DNA of 64,000 nucleotides. Source: Dysgonomonas sp. 520. GTDB lineage: Bacteria > Bacteroidota > Bacteroidia > Bacteroidales > Dysgonomonadaceae. Below, piece after piece: positions 29,431 through 38,310 of this stretch. Where the stretch lies: NCBI RefSeq assembly GCF_010501095.1, contig NZ_QVMP01000013.1:26106-90105 (forward strand). Direction: 5' to 3'. How positions within the stretch are numbered: the first letter of the stretch is position 1; every line of letters starts with the position of its first letter. A program made the translations under genes and the position numbers. The notes beneath the pieces are model-generated. The model was not told the origin of the DNA. It ran no database searches and saw nothing but the letters and a program-made list of their open reading frames with translations.

Positions 29431-30237
29431 CTATATGTTTTGTTTTGTACTATCATCTTCGCAGCAAGAGCATCCTGCGTGTTTGTCCAATACCCGGTGG
29501 GGAAAATCGCCATGTGTGACCAGTTCTATGGGACATTCGCTGAACGTTTCGGCTAGCCATTCTGTGCTGATATTGCTGCCCTGATGGTAGTGTAAGTTGC
29601 CGTTTACGCAGGCAACATTTTTCACCAGAGGCAGAATTGTGCCAATGTCGTGCGAAACCAGTATAATAGCCGTCGATTCGTTTATTTCTTCCAGCAAATG
29701 ATAGAAATTGGTTTCGAATCGTTTGTCTACATAAGAGTTTGGTTCGTCCAGAATGAGAATGTCGGGGTTGTCGACCATTGCCCTACCCAAGAGTGTCCGT
29801 TGTAACTGTCCGCCCGATAGTTCGCCTATCGCCCTGTTCAATAGCTCGTTTACACCCATTTTTTGAGCAATAGCTTCCACCTTTTCTTTATCCCCCTTGT
29901 CACGTTTTTTTAGGAAACCATTGCGATTGCTGACTCCTGACAATATAACATCGAAAACGGAAATAGGAAATTGTTTGTCTATTTTGTTTATTTGAGGCAG
30001 ATAGCCTATGTTGATATTTTTTGTCGGACGATTGTCTTTACTATAAAATATAATCTCCCCTTTGCTTGGACTGATCAGCGCCAGAATGGCTTTCAGCAAA
30101 GTAGTCTTGCCTCCTCCGTTTGGTCCGATAATGCCAAGGAAATCGTTGTTGAATACCGAAAGGTTCACATCTTTCAGAACATTTGGCTTGTTGTTGTATC
30201 CAACGCAAAGATTATTTATTTCAAGTATTTTATTCAT
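29431..30237 (-). CDS. Metal (zinc-type) ABC transporter ATP-binding protein
   Basis: GIIGPNGGGKTTLLKAILAL; LSGGQLQRTLLGRAMVDNPDILILDEP; C-terminal HGDFPHRVLDKHAGCSCC. Confidence 0.92.
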   Translation of the reverse strand: MNKILEINNLCVGYNNKPNVLKDVNLSVFNNDFLGIIGPNGGGKTTLLKAILALISPSKGEIIFYSKDNRPTKNINIGYLPQINKIDKQFPISVFDVILSGVSNRNGFLKKRDKGDKEKVEAIAQKMGVNELLNRAIGELSGGQLQRTLLGRAMVDNPDILILDEPNSYVDKRFETNFYHLLEEINESTAIILVSHDIGTILPLVKNVACVNGNLHYHQGSNISTEWLAETFSECPIELVTHGDFPHRVLDKHAGCSCCEDDSTKQNI

Positions 30238-31138
30238 TTTTGCCCGATAATGCTTTGGCTATTTTTATCATTTCTTCGTCCCAATTGTAGGAAAGTAAAT
30301 TGATGGAAACTACTTTTGCCCCAATTTCTTTCGCTATCGTTTCGGCATTTTTCTTGTCAAATTCAGCCTGAACAAAGACTACCTTTATGTTTTCCGATCT
30401 GGCTATGTCTACAAGCCGTTTCAAATCGGAAGGTGTAGGTTGTTTTCCGTTGCTCTCTATGCTGTGTTGCTTCAAGCCATATTCTTCTGCAAAATAAGTG
30501 AGTGCAGGATGATAAATTATGAACGAACAGCTAGGAGCATCCGCCAGATAATATCTTATGACACTGTCTGTTTCTGCAAATATTTTCTCAAGGTTTTTGA
30601 AAGCAATATCGTAGTGCGGTTTGTTTGATGCATCTTCAGCTATCATGGTTTTATACATGCTTTCTGCCATCATTCGGGCAGTATTGGGCGAACTCCAAAC
30701 GTGAGGATCGGGTCCGTCATGCCCATGCGAACAATCACCGTCGTGTTGATGCTCTCCGGAAAGAGGTATGAATTCGGAGTTGTTTACGATTTTCAGGTTT
30801 TTGTTGTTCTGCAATATTTTGTTGAGGGTTGTATTCTCGAAACCCAAAAGTCCGACTTTGAAGTAAAGCCTGCTTTTTCCAATTTCCAGCATTTGAGATG
30901 GAGTTGGGTCGTACACTTCGGGGTTGGAACCATTTGGTATAATGGCTTTCACACTGAACAATTCTCCTGCGATGTTGTCGAGAAAAAATTTCTGAGGCTC
31001 GATAGAAACAAACAGAGTTTTGGCTTCTTTCTCGTTTTTTTGTTTTTTGCAACCGGAAAAAGCAAATGCTATCAATAATGAAATTAATATTAATATGTAT
31101 GTCAGCGTATTTTTCATAAATAAGTGTGACTTCTTCAT
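30230..31138 (-). CDS. znuA: Zinc ABC transporter substrate-binding lipoprotein (ZnuA-like)
   Basis: Lipobox IAFAFSGC; His-rich loop GEHQHDGDCSHGHDGPDPHVWSSPNTARMMAE. Confidence 0.93.
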   Translation of the reverse strand: MKKSHLFMKNTLTYILILISLLIAFAFSGCKKQKNEKEAKTLFVSIEPQKFFLDNIAGELFSVKAIIPNGSNPEVYDPTPSQMLEIGKSRLYFKVGLLGFENTTLNKILQNNKNLKIVNNSEFIPLSGEHQHDGDCSHGHDGPDPHVWSSPNTARMMAESMYKTMIAEDASNKPHYDIAFKNLEKIFAETDSVIRYYLADAPSCSFIIYHPALTYFAEEYGLKQHSIESNGKQPTPSDLKRLVDIARSENIKVVFVQAEFDKKNAETIAKEIGAKVVSINLLSYNWDEEMIKIAKALSGKNE

Positions 31139-31782
31139 TTAGAGGGGTATAAATTGTATATCTTTCTTGTTCTGTTCAGTTCTTCTTCAAAGTTAATGTC
31201 TAAATCGTGTATATATCCTTTATTCAGGTCGTAGACCCAGCCAACAACCTTCGGAAACCCGTTTTGGAGGTAAGATTTTTGCACTTCCGCTGTTTTTATC
31301 ACATTGAGGCATTGTTCATAAATATTCAGCTCAACCAATCGGTTGTACCTTTCCTTTTCGTCCTCGATGTTGTTCAGTTCGTCTTCGTATACCCGATAAA
31401 CATCCCGAATGTTTCTGAGCCAGGGATTTAGTATACCCATGTCTTCGGCTTTCATGGCGGCATATACGCCACCGCAGTTGTAATGCCCGCAAACTATAAT
31501 GTACTTTACCTGCAAATATTCTATGGCATAGTGTATTACCGATTGTATGTTCAGGTCGGTGTTGATAACCATATTTGCGATGTTTCGATGAACAAATACC
31601 TTTCCCGGAGCCAACCCCATTATCTCGTTTGCATGCACACGGCTGTCGGAGCACCCGATGTAAAGATAGTCAGGATTTTGTTCTTCAGCCAAATCTTTGA
31701 AATAATTCGGGTTTTGTTTTTTCATTTTCTCCACCCATGCTTTATTGGCTTCGAATATTTTGTTGTATAAAAATCTTGACAT
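31135..31782 (-). CDS. Beta-class carbonic anhydrase
   Basis: YLYIGCSDSRVHANEIMGLAPGKVFVHRNIANMV; YIIVCGHYNCGGV; start MSRFLYNKIFEANKAW at 31782. Confidence 0.95.
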   Translation of the reverse strand: MSRFLYNKIFEANKAWVEKMKKQNPNYFKDLAEEQNPDYLYIGCSDSRVHANEIMGLAPGKVFVHRNIANMVINTDLNIQSVIHYAIEYLQVKYIIVCGHYNCGGVYAAMKAEDMGILNPWLRNIRDVYRVYEDELNNIEDEKERYNRLVELNIYEQCLNVIKTAEVQKSYLQNGFPKVVGWVYDLNKGYIHDLDINFEEELNRTRKIYNLYPSK

Positions 31783-31813
31783 GAAAAAGTATAATAGGTT
31801 ATAAAAAATCTGG

Positions 31814-32398
31814 TTACGAATTTTGTATTTGGCGTAAAATGCTTTGTGCCTGCTCAATGAGCGATTGGCTGCCGTCGTTGTAGATGACAAAGTCGGAAAG
31901 CGAAATTTTCTCGTCATCACTCATTTGACTATTGATGCGTTCCAAAACATGTTCCCTGCCGGTATTGTCCCGCTTCATCGTTCGGCATATCCTGTCTTCT
32001 AAAGGTGCGAAAACAGTCAAAGTTTTATCCATTAATTCATTGAATCCCGATTCAAACAAGATTGCCGCTTCATGAGCAACAACAGGTGCTTTTTTTTGCT
32101 GTTCTGCCCAAAGGTAAAAGTCTTTTATTACTTCGGGATGAATGATCTCGTTAACAGTTTGCAACTTGACTTTGTCTGAAAAAATGATGGATGCAAGTTT
32201 CTTTTTGTCAAGATTGCCATTCGGATAAAGATCTGTGCCGAAGAGATTTATTAGCTTCTCTTTGATTATGGGTGATGAGTTTGTTAATCTTTTGCTCTCT
32301 ATGTCGGCTATGTAGACAGGAACACCCAAGAGTTTGAGAATCTCGGTGATTGTAGATTTTCCACTACCAATACCTCCTGTGATGCCCAATTTTATCAT
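31814..32398 (-). CDS. coaE: Dephospho-CoA kinase
   Basis: KLGITGGIGSGKSTITEILKLLGVPVYIADIESKRL. Confidence 0.96.
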   Translation of the reverse strand: MIKLGITGGIGSGKSTITEILKLLGVPVYIADIESKRLTNSSPIIKEKLINLFGTDLYPNGNLDKKKLASIIFSDKVKLQTVNEIIHPEVIKDFYLWAEQQKKAPVVAHEAAILFESGFNELMDKTLTVFAPLEDRICRTMKRDNTGREHVLERINSQMSDDEKISLSDFVIYNDGSQSLIEQAQSILRQIQNS

Positions 32399-33390
32399 TT
32401 GTCAGTTACTTTTTTTTCGAATACAAATTCAACTTCGTAGGGTGATATAGAGACGTTGTCTATGTACGACGGGCTCAATGTGAGCCTGATAGGTACAATC
32501 GGATTTTTAAGATCTTTCAAAGTGTTGTAGTCGAGTTCGATGAGAAAATCGGCATCGGAAACGTCCTTGTATTTCGACTGGCCAACCAAAAATGACACAT
32601 GTGCCGTGGATGGGAATATTTTGATATCCAAATCTGTCGGAAGATTGGTGCAGACAATAGGAACGGTCACCGTTTTTTCATTGTATTGGTCGACAGGTAC
32701 TTCCAGTTTGATGCTGGATGGGCTGAACCTTACATTTTTACCTTTTATCAGGTCTATGCTCAATGTTTGAGGCGAGGTTATTCCTTTTATCGTATCGTTC
32801 ATTGTATAGATGTATTCTATACCGGAGAGGGTTGCTTCCGAACCATAGATGGTTATTGAGTCGGGTATCATCTTTATGTCTCCGGCCAACAGATATCCGG
32901 GTTCTATAACCACTTCTCCATCAAATATCACGGGTACTTTTTTGTGTACGAGCGCAGCATGGTCGAGTGATATTCTTGAAGGGCTGTAACTTTTTATCTC
33001 GGAAGAAGAGTACAGTTTTGTTCTCAATATTTCCTCTAACGACAACCCTTGCAATACGTTCGATTTGGTAGAATTTATTATTTGCCCGACATCTATCGAG
33101 AGCGTGTCGTGCCTTTTCGAAAAGAAATACCGGAACATTTCGGCTCCGCCGTCTTTTATCCTGATCGAAACGCTTTCCGGCAGTTCATGATCGAAGATAA
33201 TGCTATCGGGGATGTTGGTGTATTTTACCGGAACGTGCAATGTTGTTTCAAATGGTTGGCGATATATTTGAAGAAACCACAATCCCGTAGCCAACAGGAT
33301 GAAGAAAGAAAAGGTCAGAACCTTTCTCCATGTAATATTGGCAAAAGATGTTCTGACCCATTTTATTATTTCTTCTTTTATATCGCGCAT
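32395..33390 (-). CDS. YbbR-like domain protein
   Basis: Single N-terminal TM then repeated YbbR-like segments (VPVKYTNIPDSIIF, TVTVPIVCTNLPTDL); 4-nt overlap with coaE. Confidence 0.82.
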   Translation of the reverse strand: MRDIKEEIIKWVRTSFANITWRKVLTFSFFILLATGLWFLQIYRQPFETTLHVPVKYTNIPDSIIFDHELPESVSIRIKDGGAEMFRYFFSKRHDTLSIDVGQIINSTKSNVLQGLSLEEILRTKLYSSSEIKSYSPSRISLDHAALVHKKVPVIFDGEVVIEPGYLLAGDIKMIPDSITIYGSEATLSGIEYIYTMNDTIKGITSPQTLSIDLIKGKNVRFSPSSIKLEVPVDQYNEKTVTVPIVCTNLPTDLDIKIFPSTAHVSFLVGQSKYKDVSDADFLIELDYNTLKDLKNPIVPIRLTLSPSYIDNVSISPYEVEFVFEKKVTDK

Positions 33391-33471
33391 TTCTGTCGAA
33401 AATTTCTATAAAGATATAACAATAAATGCTTAAATAGGTTCTATGGCAAGCATAATTATTGCCGTTTTACC

Positions 33472-33804
33472 TTAGTTTTTTGACGTGTCGGGAGGTGTTG
33501 GCGTATCTTCCGTAGAAGTTCCGGCAGGATGAACCGATGTTTTTTCTATTTTGATTCTTACACCATCCGATATTTCGATTAAAAAAGTGGTGTCTTTTAT
33601 ATCCTTAATTTTTCCATGAATTCCACCTGCAGTTACCACTCTGTCACCAACTTTCAGAGCCTGGCGTGCTTTTTCTATGGCTTTTTGCTTTTTTTGTTGT
33701 GGACGAATCATGAAAAAATACATGATCGCGATAAGAGCTGCCATGAACAGAAATGTTTCCATCATTCCTCCACCTGCTGCTAATAATACTGTGTTTAAAA
33801 TCAT
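33472..33804 (-). CDS. yajC: Preprotein translocase subunit YajC
   Basis: MYFFMIRPQQKKQKAIEKARQALKVGDRVVTAGGIHGKI. Confidence 0.96.
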   Translation of the reverse strand: MILNTVLLAAGGGMMETFLFMAALIAIMYFFMIRPQQKKQKAIEKARQALKVGDRVVTAGGIHGKIKDIKDTTFLIEISDGVRIKIEKTSVHPAGTSTEDTPTPPDTSKN

Positions 33805-33913
33805 AATGTTCTTATTTTTTTGATTAATTATGGTTAGGTTACAAAGATACTAAGTGTTTTTATTTGATTGGCATCATTCTCATACAGAAACAAGTATTCT
33901 CATGTAAACTTTC

Positions 33914-34840
33914 TTATTTCTTAACAATTTTCTGATCCTTTTTCAAATCCGAAACAATAGAATCTAATATCCCGTTGATAAACGCCGCACTTTTTTGAGT
34001 GCTGTATACCTTCACTATGTTTATATACTCGTTGAGTGTCACGCTGATAGGTATATTTGGGAAGTTCATTATTTCGGCGATGGCTATCTGCATAATCAGC
34101 TGATCCATCAGGGCAATACGTTCCGATTCCCAGTTTTTGGCATACTGTGCAATCATCTCGTTATATTCTTTCGAATTTAGTAGCGATTCTCTCAGTAGGC
34201 GGACTGCAAATTCGTTATCCTCAGCGTCTTTAAACATCGGGAGAAGTTCTTGATCTTCACCTTTTTCTTCTTCAAACCGTTTGATTGTTTTCAAAACAAA
34301 CGATTCGATGATGTCGATGTCGTCGTTCCAATACAGGCTTTCTTCTTCTAAGATGCTTTCCAGTTCTTCGTTGTTTTCTATGAATTGTCTGAATATTTTT
34401 CGCCAGAATTCACGGTCGGTTTCGTAGCTTCTGTCCTTGTTTCCTATATAATCTTTATATGTATCGGATTCGAGGATGTTTTCCAAGAGTTTTTTCACAA
34501 ACACCGAGTTGTCGTCCCACGACATAGGACGGTCTAACAAGAACGCAATTAATCTTTTGTTCGACTTGAGCTGTAAGATAAATTTGTTTTCAAGTAGACG
34601 GGTATTAGGATTCATGTCTTCCAGGGAAGGAAGGTGTTTGCTTTTTCGTTGTTCTACTTTTTTCGAGTAGGCCTCTGTTATTTCTACCAATAGTAGTAAT
34701 AAATAGAAATAAAGATCATAAGACTTCTGAAGGCTAAAACTAAGCTCCGACTCTATTTTTTTCAGATCTTTGTTTTCACTCAAGTGTGCAGAGTACAATA
34801 TTTGGACTACTCTAATACGGATAAGAACGCGATTTATCAT
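33914..34840 (-). CDS. nusB: Transcription antitermination protein NusB (long Bacteroidetes form)
   Basis: MINRVLIRIRVVQILYSAH; C-terminal AEIMNFPNIPISVTLNEYINIVKVYSTQKSAAFINGILDSI. Confidence 0.93.
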   Translation of the reverse strand: MINRVLIRIRVVQILYSAHLSENKDLKKIESELSFSLQKSYDLYFYLLLLLVEITEAYSKKVEQRKSKHLPSLEDMNPNTRLLENKFILQLKSNKRLIAFLLDRPMSWDDNSVFVKKLLENILESDTYKDYIGNKDRSYETDREFWRKIFRQFIENNEELESILEEESLYWNDDIDIIESFVLKTIKRFEEEKGEDQELLPMFKDAEDNEFAVRLLRESLLNSKEYNEMIAQYAKNWESERIALMDQLIMQIAIAEIMNFPNIPISVTLNEYINIVKVYSTQKSAAFINGILDSIVSDLKKDQKIVKK

Positions 34841-35139
34841 CTATGTATATTTTTTTGAGACTGCAAATTTAAGTCTTTTTTCTTTTCAACTCAATGCTTG
34901 GAGTTAAATTATTTAATATTTTAAAATAAATCGCACGCCGATTCTATAAAGATGACAGTTATTGTCCTTCTTTTAGTATAGATGAATCAAGTTTTGCCAT
35001 GCTGAGTAATATCCTCCACCCCCGCATTTATATTGTCGATGTGTGTTAAATTATATCGATTAACATTTTCAGGAAATGTGTAAACAATATCCGGCTCAGC
35101 GTTGTTCTATTGATGTTGACAAACTAAAAGCAGTAAATC

Positions 35140-35826
35140 ATGAAGACGCTATTTATTTGTATCCTGCTGTCTTTTGTAAGTACAACTTACGGATTCGGGA
35201 TAAACAATGACAAGAATAATGACAATAACAACATAAAAAAAAGTACAGCTATGAAATTTGAATTACCAGTATTGCCTTATGCAGCAGATGCGTTGGCGCC
35301 AGTTATCAGTAAGCAAACAATTGAACTTCACTATGGAAAGCACCTTCAAACTTATATTACAAACTTGAATAACCTTATTCAGGGTACGGAGTTTGAAAAT
35401 GCTGATCTTGAAACGATTGTAAAGAAAAGCGAAGGCGCAATTTTCAATAATGCAGGACAAACATTGAACCACAATATTTATTTCTTGTCGTTCAGTCCTA
35501 AAGGTGGCGGCGAACCTAAAGGTAAATTGGCGGAAGCCATCAACAAAGAATGGGGATCGTTCGAGAACTTCAAGAAAGAGTTTGTTGCATCGGGGGTAGG
35601 CCTGTTTGGCTCAGGTTGGGTATGGCTTGCTAAGGATTCGAGTGGAAAACTCTATATCACGAAAGAAACTAATGCAGGAAACCCTGTGACTAAGGGATAT
35701 ACGCCTCTACTAGGCTTCGATGTTTGGGAACATGCTTATTATCTGGATTATCAGAACCGTAGACCCGACCATCTGAATGAATTGTGGAAAATTATTGATT
35801 GGGACGTTGTTGGTGCTCGTTACTAA
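35140..35826 (+). CDS. sod: Fe/Mn superoxide dismutase with N-terminal signal-like extension
   Basis: FELPVLPYAADALAPVISKQTIELHYGKHLQTY; FDVWEHAYYLDYQNRRPDHL; N-terminal MKTLFICILLSFVSTTYG. Confidence 0.95.
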   Translation: MKTLFICILLSFVSTTYGFGINNDKNNDNNNIKKSTAMKFELPVLPYAADALAPVISKQTIELHYGKHLQTYITNLNNLIQGTEFENADLETIVKKSEGAIFNNAGQTLNHNIYFLSFSPKGGGEPKGKLAEAINKEWGSFENFKKEFVASGVGLFGSGWVWLAKDSSGKLYITKETNAGNPVTKGYTPLLGFDVWEHAYYLDYQNRRPDHLNELWKIIDWDVVGARY

Positions 35827-35884
35827 AGTGAAACAATAGTTTTGAAATTGAGGATATAGACTAACTGTTTCGTCTTCATATGAA

Positions 35885-35920
35885 AAAATGCTTAAGTAAA
35901 TTACTTAAGCATTTTTTTAT
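35885..35920. terminator. Bidirectional terminator between sod and the mnmD-like gene
   Basis: aaaaaatgcttaagtaa-att-acttaagcattttttt palindrome between convergent genes. Confidence 0.8.
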
Positions 35921-36594
35921 CGTATTGCTCTCAACATCTCTCGTTTTCCCGGAGGTCCGGGCAAGCGTTCCACGAGATATCCGGCTTGTTGCATCATTCT
36001 CCTGACAACTCCTTTAGCGCAATAAGTAGTAAGTATTCCCGATGGATTTGTACAGGCATATAAATAATCGAAAATCTCTTGCGACCACATTTCGCCTTGC
36101 TTTTCAGGAGCAAAAGCATCAAAGTAAATCAGATCAAATGTTTTAGATGATTTATTAAAGTCTAATCTACTGAAATCCGTTTCCACTTTTTCTAACCGAA
36201 AATAGGCAGTGATATCTTCCGGCTTGTTCCATTTGGCAGTATGCAGATTCAGATAATCTTGCTTCACATCCTGTTGCAGTTGTTGTGTATAGTTCAGTTT
36301 TTCAACAACATCGATAGGCAAAGGGTAGTATTCGAGAGTTGTATAATCTATATTTAAAGCACTTTTTTCTGCTTCCAACAAAGTCAACAAAGTATTCAGT
36401 CCCGTGCCGAAACCAATCTCCAGTATTGATATATCTTTCTTCAATCCGGCAACTTTCTGTAACCCTGCTTGTATAAATATATGTTTCGACTCTTGTATGG
36501 CTCCATTTACAGAATGATAGTGCTCATTCAAGAGAGGTACATACAAGGTATCCGAGCCATCGGCTGTTTGCTCAATGCGGACGTTTAAACTCAT
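35917..36594 (-). CDS. tRNA (5-methylaminomethyl-2-thiouridine) methyltransferase MnmD-like (DUF752)
   Basis: YVPLLNEHYHSVNGAIQESKHIFIQAGL; ILEIGFGTGLNTLLTLLEA; YFDAFAPEKQGEMWSQEIF. Confidence 0.92.
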   Translation of the reverse strand: MSLNVRIEQTADGSDTLYVPLLNEHYHSVNGAIQESKHIFIQAGLQKVAGLKKDISILEIGFGTGLNTLLTLLEAEKSALNIDYTTLEYYPLPIDVVEKLNYTQQLQQDVKQDYLNLHTAKWNKPEDITAYFRLEKVETDFSRLDFNKSSKTFDLIYFDAFAPEKQGEMWSQEIFDYLYACTNPSGILTTYCAKGVVRRMMQQAGYLVERLPGPPGKREMLRAIR

Positions 36595-37076
36595 TATTTC
36601 AAACCCTCTATCAATGCGACCGCATAGGCTGCATAACCTTCTTCCCGACCAACGAAACCCATTTTTTCGGATGTCGTTGCTTTTATGGATATATCGTCAA
36701 CAGGTATTTGCAGTATTTCAGCTATCACCGACTGCATTTTCGGTATATGAGGGTTAATTTTCGGCCTTTCGGCACAGATGGTTGCATCAATATTCCCAAC
36801 CTTGTATCCTTTTTCTGAAATTACTTCTAGTGTCCTTTTCAAGAGGATTTTACTGTCGATATTTTTATATTCCGACGCATTGTCGGGAAAATGAAAGCCA
36901 ATATCCCTCAGGTTTGCTGCACCCAACAGAGCATCGCATATTGCATGAAGAAGGACATCCGCATCGGAATGTCCTAATAAACCTTTTTCGTGTTCTATTT
37001 TAACCCCACCAAGCCACAACTCACGGTCGTCGGCCAAACGGTGAACATCATATCCAAAACCAACTCTGATACGCAT
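36594..37076 (-). CDS. ispF: 2-C-methyl-D-erythritol 2,4-cyclodiphosphate synthase
   Basis: RVGFGYDVHRLADDRELWLGGVKIEHEKGLLGHSDADVLLHAICDALLGAANLRDIG. Confidence 0.97.
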   Translation of the reverse strand: MRIRVGFGYDVHRLADDRELWLGGVKIEHEKGLLGHSDADVLLHAICDALLGAANLRDIGFHFPDNASEYKNIDSKILLKRTLEVISEKGYKVGNIDATICAERPKINPHIPKMQSVIAEILQIPVDDISIKATTSEKMGFVGREEGYAAYAVALIEGLK

Positions 37077-37088
37077 AATCTAAATATT

Positions 37089-38252
37089 TTAACGTCCCAT
37101 CAAACTTCTCAAACCATCCATGTCGAACGACAATGAGAAACGAATTGTCTGGTCTAGCGGATTATTTTGAGCCGTAGATATCAAATAAGCAGCATCCAGT
37201 TGGAAAACACTCATCTTGAAACCGGCTCCGGCAGTAAAGTATTGACGATTACCTTTTTGTGGATTTTCGTAACTATAACCTCCTCTTATCGAGAATTTGT
37301 TATCGTACGTATATTCTGCTCCTAGCGACCAGTTTATTTCTTTCAATTCTTCCTTAAATCCGCCCGGCGCATCGCCAAAAGACTTAAAGATACCCGAAAT
37401 GGAACTCATATCGCTATATCTTTCTTGAGCTTGTGTTGAGCTCTCCCCATCCTTCACGTGATAGGTAGGTACAAGCAGCTTATTTATATCGGCGCTGAAT
37501 GCCAATGTGTTGTAGTCATCCAACGGATATGTTAAAGATGCTCCAAGACGCATATTTGCAGGCAAGAAGTAATAGTTTCCTCCACCGTCGTTCGATATTT
37601 TAGAACCAATATTGGATATATTGAAACCTAAACCCAGAAGACACTCCGCATTTCCGAGCATCACATAAGACTCGTTGTATCCTGAAATATCTGCCGCCCA
37701 CGCATTTCCTGCGGTGGAAACATCATTTGCCTGACGAGTTGTATAATCGGCACGCAAGAAGCGTAAAGCCACACTACCCGAAAACGTTTCTGTCAACTTA
37801 CGTGAATATGCCACGTCGAAAGCCATCTCGTATGGTGCTACTTTATATTCAAAGTCTCCGTTACCATCTCTTATATCAACATCACCAATAGAGAAATAAC
37901 GGATCGAGGCACTTATCGCCTGATTGTCGTCATAACCAAACTTATAGAATCCCGTTGCATAAACAAGGGCAATATCATCTACAAGTTTGCTCAACCAAGG
38001 GGTGTACGACAACGACGCTCCCGCCTTGCTTGTATGAAACGCATATTTGGCAGGATTCCAATGTTGCGAATATATATCCGGCAAAGTGGCTGCTCCGATA
38101 TCACCCATACCGCCACCTCTGGCATCCGGTGCTATGGTCATAGAAGGCATGGCGGCATTAACAGGATTTCTCTCGTCGTCCTCAGCCAACACTGTTAACC
38201 CGCAAAAAACAAAAACTCCGCTTATAATTAATTTTTTCAAAGATATTTCCAT
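37089..38252 (-). CDS. porV: Type IX secretion outer-membrane protein PorV
   Basis: PSMTIAPDARGGGMGDIGAATLPDIYSQHWNPAKYAF; follows a porU-like gene. Confidence 0.92.
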   Translation of the reverse strand: MEISLKKLIISGVFVFCGLTVLAEDDERNPVNAAMPSMTIAPDARGGGMGDIGAATLPDIYSQHWNPAKYAFHTSKAGASLSYTPWLSKLVDDIALVYATGFYKFGYDDNQAISASIRYFSIGDVDIRDGNGDFEYKVAPYEMAFDVAYSRKLTETFSGSVALRFLRADYTTRQANDVSTAGNAWAADISGYNESYVMLGNAECLLGLGFNISNIGSKISNDGGGNYYFLPANMRLGASLTYPLDDYNTLAFSADINKLLVPTYHVKDGESSTQAQERYSDMSSISGIFKSFGDAPGGFKEELKEINWSLGAEYTYDNKFSIRGGYSYENPQKGNRQYFTAGAGFKMSVFQLDAAYLISTAQNNPLDQTIRFSLSFDMDGLRSLMGR

Positions 38253-38310
38253 TCTCCTTTTTTAATAAAATAGATAGTTGTATGTCATTAATAACTCGAA
38301 GATACAAGAT

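Noticed and set aside
31783-31920. N-terminal 46-aa extension of the carbonic anhydrase ORF
   Set aside because: Overlaps the 3' end of coaE and is unlike the family; the internal ATG at 31782 fits the normal start.
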